A stretch of 64,000 nucleotides of DNA. Source: Bacillus shivajii (lineage in GTDB: Bacteria; Bacillota; Bacilli; Bacillales; Salisediminibacteriaceae). The notes under the pieces were generated by a model that was not told the origin of the DNA, did no database searches, and saw only the letters and a list, made by a program, of their open reading frames with translations. The position numbers were made by a program, and so were the translations under genes. The DNA lies in assembly GCF_020519665.1 (NCBI RefSeq), contig NZ_CP084703.1, positions 2,604,001-2,668,000 on the forward strand, written 5' to 3'. Below, piece by piece: positions 36,802 through 49,256 of this stretch; the first letter of the stretch is position 1; each line of letters starts with the position of its first letter.

Positions 36802-36913
36802 TTTTTTCATCCCTTTCATAGCATTATAGAAACATCATATGCCTATGTAAAGAGAATGTACTTGGTCCCTTATGTCCTTATTAAAAATAGGCGATCACCT
36901 CTTCATTTATAAA

Positions 36914-37147
36914 TCACTCCACAAAACCCTTCTCATATAAAGACAAATAATCTTTTTCCCACAACCTATCTAAGCTACCATTAAAATCAGAAGGTGAAAA
37001 TTTGCCACCTATTTCTCCATTAACGGGTACACGTTGACGAATTTTTTCAATGTCAGTTTTTATGGCTTTCAAAAATTCTCTTTGTCCTATCGTTAACTTT
37101 CCATTATTGTAAAACGGCTCAGCTTCAAAAACGATATTACCATCCAA
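36914..37147 (-). CDS. hypothetical protein, perhaps 5'-truncated
   Basis: 77 aa from a TTG at 37147 (MDGNIVFEAEPFYNNGK), with AGGGGGCG eight bases upstream. The frame stays open and protein-like upstream (VEFTPVFDELTFIGRGRYIL) to a TAA at about 37220 without an ATG, so the gene may have lost its true start. Ends EKDYLSLYEKGFVE. No family recognised. Confidence 0.5.
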   Translation of the reverse strand: MDGNIVFEAEPFYNNGKLTIGQREFLKAIKTDIEKIRQRVPVNGEIGGKFSPSDFNGSLDRLWEKDYLSLYEKGFVE

Positions 37148-37257
37148 TATATAACGCCCCCTCCCGATAAATGTTAACTCATCAAATACAGGGGTAAATT
37201 CAACTTCTCTAATTATTTAGCTTAAGAATCGGAGTTAATCATCTAACCTAGTGAATG

Positions 37258-37440
37258 CTAGTCAAACTCAAAAAAACCTAAACGGTCTTCTGTAATCATA
37301 TATCCATTTTCAAGACATGTATTTTTCGCTTTTGTATATCCGGGTGTAACTAATAGTCGTAAACACAACCATGGTAAAATCACGATGAGCACAAAAATTT
37401 AATACAGAACGATCCTAAAAAGAATGGCTTTAATACTCAC
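37258..37440 (-). pseudogene. small membrane protein gene with in-frame TAA
   Basis: A 61-codon frame from GTG 37440: SIKAILFRIVLY, then TAA at 37399-37401, then IFVLIVILPWLCLRLLV (a transmembrane helix) and TPGYTKAKNTCLENGYMITE to a stop at 37258. The stop falls in the membrane helix. SD weak. Looks like a decayed small membrane protein gene; family unknown. Confidence 0.5.
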
Positions 37441-37485
37441 CCTAGTATCCAGCACTTAATATATTGTGTAAGACAAGATTAAGAG

Positions 37486-37788
37486 TCATGCTGATTTCGA
37501 AATCATTTTATATGCCCGTATGAGTAAAAATATAATAATACCAAGCCCTAGAACAAGATTCACTAATGGGTTGTCAAAAACCGAAGTAATAATAATAATT
37601 GTGAAAATTCCTATTGCAACCATTGATACAAACTTCGAATAAAGAATTGCCCCCTCCGAAAACTGAGGTTCTTCATTATACATCCACCTTTTTAGAAATA
37701 ACATACTTTCCTCTGGATAAAGGTAAGACCAAATGAAAACCCCATATAGCGGGATCATAAGAATAATCATAATGATTGTTTCAGCCAA
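37486..37788 (-). CDS. small membrane protein, DUF6199-like
   Basis: 100 aa with two or three transmembrane helices (about 4-24, 47-66 and 72-92). Between helices is FLKRWMYNEEPQFSEGAILYSKF, similar to the W-x-x-x-x-E-P-x-x-S motif I associate with the small DUF6199 membrane family. Function unknown. Follows the lipoprotein gene at 37812 on the same strand by 23 bp, so the two may be cotranscribed. Confidence 0.6.
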   Translation of the reverse strand: MAETIIMIILMIPLYGVFIWSYLYPEESMLFLKRWMYNEEPQFSEGAILYSKFVSMVAIGIFTIIIITSVFDNPLVNLVLGLGIIIFLLIRAYKMISKSA

Positions 37789-37811
37789 TGTTGTCCCTCC
37801 TCATCCAATAC

Positions 37812-38429
37812 CTATTCTGAATTTACAAACCCCTGTACAATTTCTAAAAGATCATCTAAATGTTGACCACGATCATTAATAAAGAGATCATAAAACATGT
37901 CATCTTTTTTCCATAGAAATAGATGAAGGTCATTTTGTTTACTATAACTAATTTCTATACCGTTTATCGAAAACTGATCATTGATTTTAAAGCTTTCAGT
38001 ATCTATGGATCTTATGTCAATACGAGGATAAGGTTCTCTACCCATCCCAAAACTCCCGTACGTCTTTTCAGATGAATGCATATATAAGGTGGTCCTTCCC
38101 CATAGCCCTTGATCTTCGTTTTGTGCATGTAATATTTTTACGTACTCACCACGTTCATAATCATTTACGTCGGTTTTATTGCCATATTCAATAATATAAC
38201 TTAAAGGGATGTCATAAAATTCATTGTTTTTTGGTTCATACAAGTCATATTTTTTCATCTCTAATTCTTCAATCACCGCGATGATTTCCCACTCTTCCGG
38301 TGTTGTAAAAGAGGGATAATGAAAGTCTGCATCGATCAATGCTAACTCATTTTCTTTATTTGTTTGACTACAGCCCATGATCAATAAAAAGCTCATAACG
38401 AACAGATAGAACAAACTCTTCAATGGCAC
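37812..38429 (-). CDS. putative lipoprotein
   Basis: 205 aa. Signal peptide MPLKSLFYLFVMSFLLIMGC with lipobox L-I-M-G-C at residue 20, then a mature part beginning SQTNKENELALIDADFHYPS. The body is a mix of beta-strand-like segments with many acidic and aromatic residues (DLHLFLWKKDDMFYDLFI). No family recognised. Confidence 0.7.
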   Translation of the reverse strand: MPLKSLFYLFVMSFLLIMGCSQTNKENELALIDADFHYPSFTTPEEWEIIAVIEELEMKKYDLYEPKNNEFYDIPLSYIIEYGNKTDVNDYERGEYVKILHAQNEDQGLWGRTTLYMHSSEKTYGSFGMGREPYPRIDIRSIDTESFKINDQFSINGIEISYSKQNDLHLFLWKKDDMFYDLFINDRGQHLDDLLEIVQGFVNSE

Positions 38430-38805
38430 CCCTCCTAATCATTCATTAAATACAGTAATCATACATACGACCGAACAAAAGAAAAGTTTCGATGCTTAAG
38501 ATGTTAGCAATCTAAAAATCATTGGGATGATTATTATTTTAGCTTTATAAAAAAATCGCCATTAAAAACTAGCGAACGCATTAACCAAAAAAAGTCCTTA
38601 GAGTTAGCTAATGTTAGCTAGCTCTTAATTCTCATATTGGTAACCCCTCCCGCAAACGAACCGGCTGAATCATCTTCTCTCTATTCTAATCCATTCTCCC
38701 ATATCCCCTTACAAATTATCTGATTTTTTTTATTAATAACGGACAATGATTTCATGTACATCACGAACGTAATAGTAAAGATTCAAAAAAAGGAGGTGAA
38801 AAAGC
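38430..38805. other. intergenic region between divergent genes
   Basis: About 375 bp between a minus-strand lipoprotein gene and the plus-strand acidic-protein pair. It holds one hairpin (38600-38625, listed) and the SD of the plus-strand gene. I could not pick out a convincing promoter for either side. Confidence 0.4.
38600..38625 (-). terminator. orphan hairpin with distal T-run
   Basis: AGAGTTAGCTAA and TTAGCTAGCTCT form a near-perfect stem with no loop sequence beyond TG; on the minus strand AAGGAC and TTTTTTT follow. There is no minus-strand gene just upstream for it to end, so its role is unclear. Confidence 0.35.
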
Positions 38806-39690
38806 GTGCAAAAGTTTACTTTATCCACCTTTTGGTTCGTGTTTTTCCTTGCCTTTCTAATTATTGATATGGAAAAAATGAACGTTTCCGCTGCACTTTC
38901 TGATATAGAAGAAGGAAAAGATGAAGTCCTTACTGCACTCGAAAACAGTGATGAAACAGAAAATGAAAGCAACAATGAAGTTTATCATGATGAGTCAAAC
39001 AATAAGGAAGAACAAAATGTAGCTACTGAAATAATAAATGAAGCGAAAACAATTGTGAACACAACGAAAGAGAACAACCTAGACGATGAAGAAAAAGATC
39101 AAAATCGAAGTAAATTAACGTCCAACATTAAAAACAAAAGTGTTCAATTGAACGAAAAAATTGAAACTATTCCTACATCAACGATTAACGAAGTAAATAA
39201 TACTTTAAAAAATAAGAAAGAAAAAGCCAAAGACGTCTTAGAAAAATCACCTATTGAAGAAACAGAGTTAGTAAAACAGACACGTGATATGTTAGAAAAC
39301 ATGACAACATTTAATGGTGATGATCCAGAACATCAAGAAGAACTACATAAAGACGATACCAAACGATCATTTCTATCCAACACAATAGAGGAACAAATGG
39401 AAGACATCCTCAAAAAAGAACAAGTAGATCTTGTAAGAAGAGTTGATGATTCAGAAAATAACAAAGAAGAGAGAAGAGCGCCTGTTGATGGAACTGTTCC
39501 TACACAACATTCACCAATCATTCCTGGAAAAACAAACACTACAGTATCTGTAACATTGGAAGGCATTTTAGATTCCACTATCATCAGTGATAATGGTCTA
39601 CTATATTTAACTACAGGACAAAAATCTTTTTATGATCAATGGGTAAATGCACCACCTCTTCCACCGCCACAATTTACTCCTCATTTATAA
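38806..39690 (+). CDS. secreted acidic protein of unknown function (first of a pair)
   Basis: 294 aa with GTG start eight bases after a perfect AAGGAGGTG. A hydrophobic N-terminus (about residues 4-20, FTLSTFWFVFFLAFLIIDM) ending near NVSAALS suggests a signal peptide. The mature protein is Asn/Glu/Lys/Asp-rich with several amphipathic helices and no Cys. The last 70 residues change character: PVDGTVPTQHSPIIPG, TTVSVTLEGILDST and a proline-rich tail (APPLPPPQFTPHL). No family recognised. 54 bp upstream of a second acidic secreted protein, probably one operon. Confidence 0.7.
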   Translation: MQKFTLSTFWFVFFLAFLIIDMEKMNVSAALSDIEEGKDEVLTALENSDETENESNNEVYHDESNNKEEQNVATEIINEAKTIVNTTKENNLDDEEKDQNRSKLTSNIKNKSVQLNEKIETIPTSTINEVNNTLKNKKEKAKDVLEKSPIEETELVKQTRDMLENMTTFNGDDPEHQEELHKDDTKRSFLSNTIEEQMEDILKKEQVDLVRRVDDSENNKEERRAPVDGTVPTQHSPIIPGKTNTTVSVTLEGILDSTIISDNGLLYLTTGQKSFYDQWVNAPPLPPPQFTPHL

Positions 39691-39744
39691 AGGTAAAATG
39701 TACGAATGAGTGTATTTAAATTTATTTAATGAGGAGAGATGAAA

Positions 39745-40560
39745 ATGATGAAGAAAAAAACAATGAAAGTTTTATCAATAACAGGGATTGTTACGTTCGG
39801 TTTAATGGCTGGAGGTTCGCAAATTTATGCATTGGGTGGACTATCAACAGATACAAACCTTGAACTAGAGGGAAAAACAGAACTCAACTTAAAAGAGAAT
39901 AGTGTAAATGTTGAAGCTGATCAATCAGTCGAGGCAAATTCAAAATTAGATGTTGAGTTATCGAATCAAGAAAATGAAACTTCCGATTCTGATCACTCTG
40001 TTGAAAAAGAAGTTGAAGCAGAGAAAGAAACAAAGGCAGAATCAAGTTCTACGACGGAAAAGACAACGAATGGTAATGCAGAATCTAGAACAGACGCTGG
40101 ATCAGAGGTAAGTTTCACATCTGAGAGTTCAACGAACAAAAATACAGAACCGAAAAATAATACCAATGCTGAGGTAGATCTAGAAACTTCAATGCATGCA
40201 GAAAATAAAGTAGCAAAAGAAACACTCAAAACCTGCATTAAAGAAGTCACAAGCACATCATCCATCGTAGAAGAGCTTGACCTTAATGGAGGGATCTTTT
40301 CACAATTGACCATAAATATTGATGATCTTGCGGCACAACTGCAGTCAAAAATAGAAGCAGACAGTAATATCAATGTTGGTAAAGAGACTGAGCTAAAAAA
40401 CAAATTAGTAAAATGCATAAACGAACTAGAGGAAAATAATAATGTTGAAGCTGAGGTTGAAGCTGATGTATCTACAGAGACTGATATTGAAGGAAACACT
40501 GCTTCTAATACCTTCTCCTTTTATACATTTATCACATTTATAAAGAACCTATTTAATTAA
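39745..40560 (+). CDS. secreted acidic protein of unknown function (second of a pair)
   Basis: 271 aa from ATG 39745, eight bases after GAGGAG (the ATG at 39739 is too close to it). Signal peptide KVLSITGIVTFGLMAGGSQ with likely cleavage after IYALG. The mature protein is Glu/Ser/Thr/Asn-rich low complexity up to about residue 155, then a more ordered part with two cysteines (ETLKTCIKEV and KLVKCINELEE, about 60 residues apart) that could form a disulfide, and a short hydrophobic C-terminus (FSFYTFITFIKNLF). No LPXTG motif. Function unknown. Followed by a strong terminator. Confidence 0.72.
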   Translation: MMKKKTMKVLSITGIVTFGLMAGGSQIYALGGLSTDTNLELEGKTELNLKENSVNVEADQSVEANSKLDVELSNQENETSDSDHSVEKEVEAEKETKAESSSTTEKTTNGNAESRTDAGSEVSFTSESSTNKNTEPKNNTNAEVDLETSMHAENKVAKETLKTCIKEVTSTSSIVEELDLNGGIFSQLTINIDDLAAQLQSKIEADSNINVGKETELKNKLVKCINELEENNNVEAEVEADVSTETDIEGNTASNTFSFYTFITFIKNLFN

Positions 40561-40638
40561 TAAGCTGTAACATCGCACTGTGGATGAACAAATTCACTTA
40601 TGAGTTTGAAGTAATTTCACATAAAAAATGCATTTAGT

Positions 40639-40671
40639 AAAGGCATAGGGATTCCCTATGCCTTTATTTTA
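40639..40671 (+). terminator. rho-independent terminator of the acidic-protein pair
   Basis: AAAGGCATAGGG, loop ATT, CCCTATGCCTTT, then TTATTTT. About 80 bp after the stop of the second gene. Confidence 0.9.
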
Positions 40672-40742
40672 ATATCCATATAAATTTCTCAACAAGAATA
40701 TGGTCAGGGACATGATACCACTAAAGAGTTTTTATTTGTGTA

Positions 40743-40771
40743 CAAAAACACCCTCTTTTGAAGGTGCCTTT
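40743..40771 (-). terminator. terminator of the distal 5S remnant
   Basis: On the minus strand GGCACCTTC, AAAA, GAGGGTGTTTTTG. Variant of the terminator that follows the intact 5S gene. Confidence 0.8.
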
Positions 40772-40776
40772 ATTTG

Positions 40777-40825
40777 CCTAGCAACGTCCTACTCTCACAG
40801 GGGCGCCCACAACTACCTTCGGCAC
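40777..40825 (-). rRNA. truncated 5S rRNA remnant (distal copy)
   Basis: Matches only the 3' half of 5S rRNA (GTGAGAGTAGGACGTTGCTA on the minus strand) with mismatches; the 5' half is replaced by unrelated sequence. Followed by its own terminator. Not expected to make a functional 5S. Confidence 0.75.
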
Positions 40826-41074
40826 TGTTCAGTACATGATGAACGGCGTATATTCGACGTACAGGATGTACTAGTGCTGGCATTGCAATTGGACGTTGCG
40901 CTTTTAGCCAGCGAACCTTTTTAAATCCTCGCTCATTTCTCATGTACATCGTACATTGTGAGGCTCGCTCCGTCGATTCCTTGATCTACTTGTTCCTCAT
41001 ACACCTCTGTCGAGCTTTTCCTCATTATGCTTGTTATATCTTTCGATATAATCTCTTCTTTTTATATGTGTATA

Positions 41075-41105
41075 AAAAGAGACACCCTCATCTGAAGGTG
41101 CCTTT
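41075..41105 (-). terminator. terminator of the middle 5S remnant
   Basis: Same GGCACCTTC/GAGGGTGTC stem as after the intact 5S, followed by TCTTTTTAT on the minus strand; exactly 275 bp to the left of that terminator. Confidence 0.85.
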
Positions 41106-41110
41106 GATTG

Positions 41111-41160
41111 CCCAGCAACGTCCTACTCTCACAGGGGGCGCCCCCTACTACCATCAGCGC
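41111..41160 (-). rRNA. truncated 5S rRNA remnant (middle copy)
   Basis: 3' half of 5S rRNA, nearly identical to the intact gene over GTAGGACGTTGCTGGGCA and the GATGGTAGTAGGGGGC arm, then diverging. Product of the 275-bp duplication. Confidence 0.8.
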
Positions 41161-41349
41161 TGTTCGGCGCATGATTAACTGCGTACCTCTACGTCATTTT
41201 CCCTCGCTCACTTCTCATGTACATCGTACATTGTGAGGCTCGCTCCGTCGATTCCTTGATCTACTTGTTCATCATGCACCTCTGTCGAGCTTTTCCTCAT
41301 TATGCTTGTTATATCTTTCGGTATAATCTCTTCTTTTTATATGTGTATA

Positions 41350-41380
41350 AAAAGAGACACCCTCATCTGAAGGTGCCTTT
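41350..41380 (-). terminator. rRNA operon terminator after 5S
   Basis: Minus strand: GGCACCTTC, AGAT, GAGGGTGTC, then TCTTTTTAT. Immediately after the intact 5S gene; most rRNA transcripts should end here. Confidence 0.88.
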
Positions 41381-41385
41381 GATTG

Positions 41386-41501
<116 letters not shown>

Positions 41502-41583
41502 CTTATGAAATTGAGAAGTATTGTACTCTCAAAACTAGATAACATTTGACTGATGACCTTCGGTCTGAAGGTTAATGTAATAC

Positions 41584-44515
<2,932 letters not shown>

Positions 44516-44877
44516 TAACCACTTTGCTGCAGATGGCCTTCGTTCTTCTTCGTCAGCGTCGTCTGTCGCTCCTGTCACGTATCCTTTAAACATACGCTCA
44601 GTCGCTCCATTCCTTGCTTCCTCGAATAACTTGACCCTCTTTGCAAACTCAATTTCAAATCGAGTTTTACAAAAGCTTGTGGCGTCATATTAACCTTCTA
44701 AGACACTCGGTTGTACTCTGTCGAATCCATTACTGAATTCGTTTCAAACAACCGGTGAAGATCAATCAGTCTTAATCTGTTATCTAGTTTTCAAAGAACA
44801 ATGTTTTGAGAGTATAACCTCTCAAAACTAAACAAAAAGCGCAAACGATCGATAAAGTAATGAGCTAATAGCTCCTT
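44516..44877 (-). other. 16S-23S internal transcribed spacer without tRNA
   Basis: About 360 bp. No tRNA cloverleaf is visible, so this is the tRNA-less type of spacer. It contains the AACAATGTTTTGAGAG and GTTCTTTGAAAACTAG strings usual in Bacillus rRNA processing stems and boxA-like antitermination sequences. Confidence 0.85.
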
Positions 44878-46434
<1,557 letters not shown>

Positions 46435-46656
46435 AGTGTGATCAAAATTGATCTAAGAGTTTGATGTCTCTGACATCATAAAAATTTCATTGACGGGATA
46501 TTTTTAAAGTAAACTTGGCTTTTCGCAAAATAGCGAAAGCCTTAGTTGCACTTATAGTTTCGTCTATAAAAATATAGTTGAAACTGCATATCCCATTTCG
46601 CTTGGCTTTTTGTTTAGTTTTCAAAGGTCAATGCGTCGTTTGTTGCGACAAGATTT

Positions 46657-46685
46657 ATTATACCACAACTCACTGTTCTGCACAA
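46657..46685 (-). promoter_or_regulatory. rrn promoter, proximal (P1)
   Basis: Minus strand TTGTGC, 17 bases, TATAAT. About 225 bp before 16S. Followed by a leader with a GTTTTCAAAG box. Confidence 0.8.
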
Positions 46686-46751
46686 CACCTTTTTTCTTAA
46701 AAAGAAATATGGTTTATTTTGCAGTTCATGTGATTTTTGATGACAAGATTT

Positions 46752-46780
46752 ATCTTATCACATAAATTAATTCTACGCAA
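46752..46780 (-). promoter_or_regulatory. rrn promoter P2
   Basis: Minus strand TTGCGT, 17 bases, TAAGAT. The 40 bp around it are nearly identical to P3, 100 bp away. Confidence 0.75.
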
Positions 46781-46851
46781 ATATTTTTTTGCAGGGAAAC
46801 TATCTCATCAATCTTTATCATTAAAACTACATTGTTCCATCGACAAGATTT

Positions 46852-46880
46852 ATCTTATCACATAAGTTAATTCTACGCAA
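46852..46880 (-). promoter_or_regulatory. rrn promoter P3
   Basis: Minus strand TTGCGT, 17 bases, TAAGAT; differs from P2 by one base in the spacer. Confidence 0.75.
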
Positions 46881-46918
46881 CATTGAAGTTCGTAATCTTT
46901 TTTTGTGACAGGTTTATT

Positions 46919-46947
46919 AATTTATCATACAAACAGAAGAGTTGCAA
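46919..46947 (-). promoter_or_regulatory. rrn promoter, distal (P4)
   Basis: Minus strand TTGCAA, 17 bases, TAAATT, in the same GACARGTTTAT-type context downstream as P1-P3. Weakest of the four. Confidence 0.55.
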
Positions 46948-47123
46948 GAAATAAATTTGCATCTAGTCAAACTTAAAGAACAAAATCTACCTACGGCATG
47001 GTTTCCTTTTAAATTATGAACTTATCTTATTTTTGTTTTACTGGGTGCTGTCTCTTCCTCTTCTAGCTTTCCTTCGACGCATATCCGTCGAGACAACTCG
47101 TAGCATATTCGATGATGTCTTGC

Positions 47124-47992
47124 TCGTTCCTGCGCTTCTTTGTGTACTCATTTCCATTCGTAAACAAACACCGCTCGTCGCAACTTATAGGGGGGGCGCA
47201 TTAGAAAAGGTTTCTCATATGTAAAAAAAACTGTTCGCCAAGCTTGGCAAGTTCCTTGCCTTGTTACGCTTTCGCGTAATACAGCCTTTTTGAACTTGGC
47301 TCTTGGGTGTATGTTTCTTATTCGGAGGATCAGGATGTTTTTAGTTTGCTTGCTCCTGCGCTTCTTTGTTTACTCATTTCCATTCGTAAACAAACACCGC
47401 TCGTCGCAACTTATAGGGGGGGGGCGCATTAGAAAAGGTTTCTCATATGTAAAAAAAACTGTTCGCCAAGCTTGGCAAGTTCCTTGCCTTGTTACGCTTT
47501 CGCGTAATACAGCCTTTTTGAACTTGGCTCTTGGGTGTATGTTTCTTATTCGGAGGATCAGGATGTTTTTGGTTTGCTTGCTCCTGCGCTTCTTTGTTTA
47601 CTCATTTCCATTCGTAAACAAACACCGCTCGTCGCAACTTATAGGGGGGGGGGCGCATTAGAAAAGGTTTCTCATATGTAAAAAAAACTGTTCGCCAAGC
47701 TTGGCAAGTTCCTTGCCTTGTTACGCTTTCGCGTAATACAGCCTTTTTGAACTTGGCTCTTGGGTGTATGTTTCTTATTCGGAGGATCAGGATGTTTTTG
47801 GTTTGCTTGCTCCTGCGCTTCTTTGTTTACTCATTTCCATTCGTAAACAAACACCGCTCGTCGCAACTTATAGGGGGGGGGGCGCATTAGAAAAGGTTTC
47901 TCATATGTAAAAAAAACTGTTCGCCAAGCTTGGCAAGTTCCTTGCCTTGTTACGCTTTCGCGTAATACAGCCTTTTTGAACTTGGCTCTTGG
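47124..47992. repeat. 226-229 bp tandem repeat array, four copies
   Basis: Four head-to-tail copies; equivalent bases GTTCGCCAAGCTTGGC start at 47233, 47461, 47690 and 47919. Each unit has a poly-G tract (7, 9, 10 and 10 G; the unit-length differences are due to it alone), an A8 run, three small hairpins (GCCAAGCTTGGC, GGCAAGTTCCTTGCC, TTACGCTTTCGCGTAA) and an inverted pair TTTGTTTAC/GTAAACAAA. The leftmost copy is diverged at its left end (46984-47123). Lies between rnc and the rrn promoters. The open frames read in it are not supported as genes. Confidence 0.92.
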
Positions 47993-48047
47993 ACAAATGA
48001 ATTTGTCCCGAGCCAGTTCTCAAAGGCTGACTTGACGAACAGTTTTT
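47915..48047 (-). terminator. large branched terminator-like structure after rnc
   Basis: On the minus strand, starting 7 bp after the rnc stop: AAAAAAACTGTTCGTCAAG pairs with CTTGGCGAACAGTTTTTTTT about 110 bases later. Within it GCCTTTGAGAACTGGCTC pairs with GAGCCAAGTTCAAAAAGGC around a GGACAAA/TTTGTCC hairpin, and TTACGC/GCGTAA and GGCAAG/CTTGCC form two more hairpins. The T8 tract at the end makes it a plausible terminator. The right-hand half is the part repeated in the array. Confidence 0.75.
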
Positions 48048-48053
48048 TTAGGG

Positions 48054-48815
48054 TTATGAGTTGAGTTTTTCTAATGCTTTTTGGGCGGCTTGTTGCTCGG
48101 CTTCTTTCTTCGATCTACCTGTACCGACTCCTAATTGTGTATCTTCAAGCCAGACTTCGGAGACGAATTCGCGGCAATGGGCCGGGCCTTTTTCTTGAAC
48201 GATTTTATATTGGATATGTCCCTGAGCTTCTCGTTGAATGAGTTCTTGTAGTTGACTCTTGAAGTCCATCATGTGCGAGAATGCTCCTTCTTGGATTTTA
48301 GGGTAGACATATTCATCTAAAAAGTTGTATACAGCGTCCATTCCAAGGTCTAAATATACTGCTCCAACGAATGATTCGAAAACGTCAGCTAGTAATGCTG
48401 GTCGTTTTCGACCACCTGTCATTTCTTCACCTTTTCCAAGTAATACATATTCACCAAAGTTTAATTCATCTGCGATTCTTGCCAATGATGGCTCGCATAC
48501 GATGGCAGCTCTGAGTTTGGTCATCTCGCCTTCGCTCATGTTTTCAAAGTATTTGAAAAGGTATTGTGAGATGGCCAATTCCAAAACCGCATCGCCTAGA
48601 AATTCTAATCTTTCGTTATCGTCATGTGGTCGTATTCGATGTTCGTTAACGTAAGAAGAATGGGTAAATGACTGGATAAACAAATCTTCATTGTTATAGT
48701 CAATGTTAATTGATTTTAAAAATTGACGATACTTATTTTTTTTTGCATTTGTCATTTGCATTTTCTTCGCTTGATGCTTTATTCCCCTTCTTCGAATCTT
48801 TCGTGATTGTTGCAT
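48054..48815 (-). CDS. rnc: ribonuclease III
   Basis: Cleaves double-stranded RNA in rRNA and scRNA processing. 253 aa from ATG 48815, just after GGGGGT; in-frame ATG/TTG upstream to 48839 are less likely. Basic N-terminal tail ([17 protein letters not shown]), the signature [15 protein letters not shown] with catalytic acids at about residue 68-82, [13 protein letters not shown], and a C-terminal double-stranded RNA-binding domain ([21 protein letters not shown]). In B. subtilis smc follows directly; here the repeat array and rrn operon follow. Confidence 0.97.
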   Translation of the reverse strand: MQQSRKIRRRGIKHQAKKMQMTNAKKNKYRQFLKSINIDYNNEDLFIQSFTHSSYVNEHRIRPHDDNERLEFLGDAVLELAISQYLFKYFENMSEGEMTKLRAAIVCEPSLARIADELNFGEYVLLGKGEEMTGGRKRPALLADVFESFVGAVYLDLGMDAVYNFLDEYVYPKIQEGAFSHMMDFKSQLQELIQREAQGHIQYKIVQEKGPAHCREFVSEVWLEDTQLGVGTGRSKKEAEQQAAQKALEKLNS

Positions 48816-48863
48816 GAGTACCCCCATCGCTTCTATCAATAAATTTTTAGTTAAGAATGAAAT

Positions 48864-48887
48864 CCCAAGCCCTCGTAGGGGCTTGGG
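48864..48887 (-). terminator. hairpin after acpP
   Basis: CCCAAGCCC and GGGCTTGGG pair around a short loop in the acpP-rnc gap; the T-tract on the minus strand is weak (ATTTCATTC). Probably partial termination between fab genes and rnc. Confidence 0.7.
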
Positions 48888-48894
48888 TTAAATA

Positions 48895-49128
48895 CTATTG
48901 GTGATTGTCTATGTAATTAATTACATCACCTACAGTAGAGATTTTTTCTGCATCTTCGTCGGAAATTTCTAAGTCAAACTCATCTTCAAGTTCCATAACA
49001 AGTTCAACTACATCCAAGGAGTCTGCTCCTAAGTCATCTTTAAACGTAGCTTCAGGTTTTACTTCTGATTCGTCTACGCCAAGACGTTCGGATACGATTT
49101 TTGCAATACGATCTAACGTTGCTGCCAT
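48895..49128 (-). CDS. acpP: acyl carrier protein
   Basis: 77 aa carrier of growing fatty acids. Phosphopantetheine attachment Ser in [18 protein letters not shown] at residue 37. SD GAGAGGAGGTGA before ATG 49128. Terminal member of the FapR-regulated fapR-plsX-fabD-fabG-acpP cluster; 128 bp after fabG. Confidence 0.98.
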   Translation of the reverse strand: MAATLDRIAKIVSERLGVDESEVKPEATFKDDLGADSLDVVELVMELEDEFDLEISDEDAEKISTVGDVINYIDNHQ

Positions 49129-49256
49129 TTACTTCACCTCCTCTCAAGACATTATAGGATAAAGCTCAAGAAAAAACTAGAGTGTTTTCCTAAGATTGTC
49201 TATTCGTTCGTTTGCCCACCAAAGGTATTCATTTTCAAAAGCGTCAGAGACTGCAG

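Noticed and set aside
44516-44877. tRNA genes in the 16S-23S spacer
   Set aside because: No cloverleaf, no GTTC-type T-loop context and no CCA end could be found.
47033-47661. Open frames in the tandem array and a minus-strand frame beginning MEMSKQRSAGAS in each unit
   Set aside because: Short, no proper SD, and interrupted differently in the leftmost unit; the array is better explained as structured non-coding DNA.
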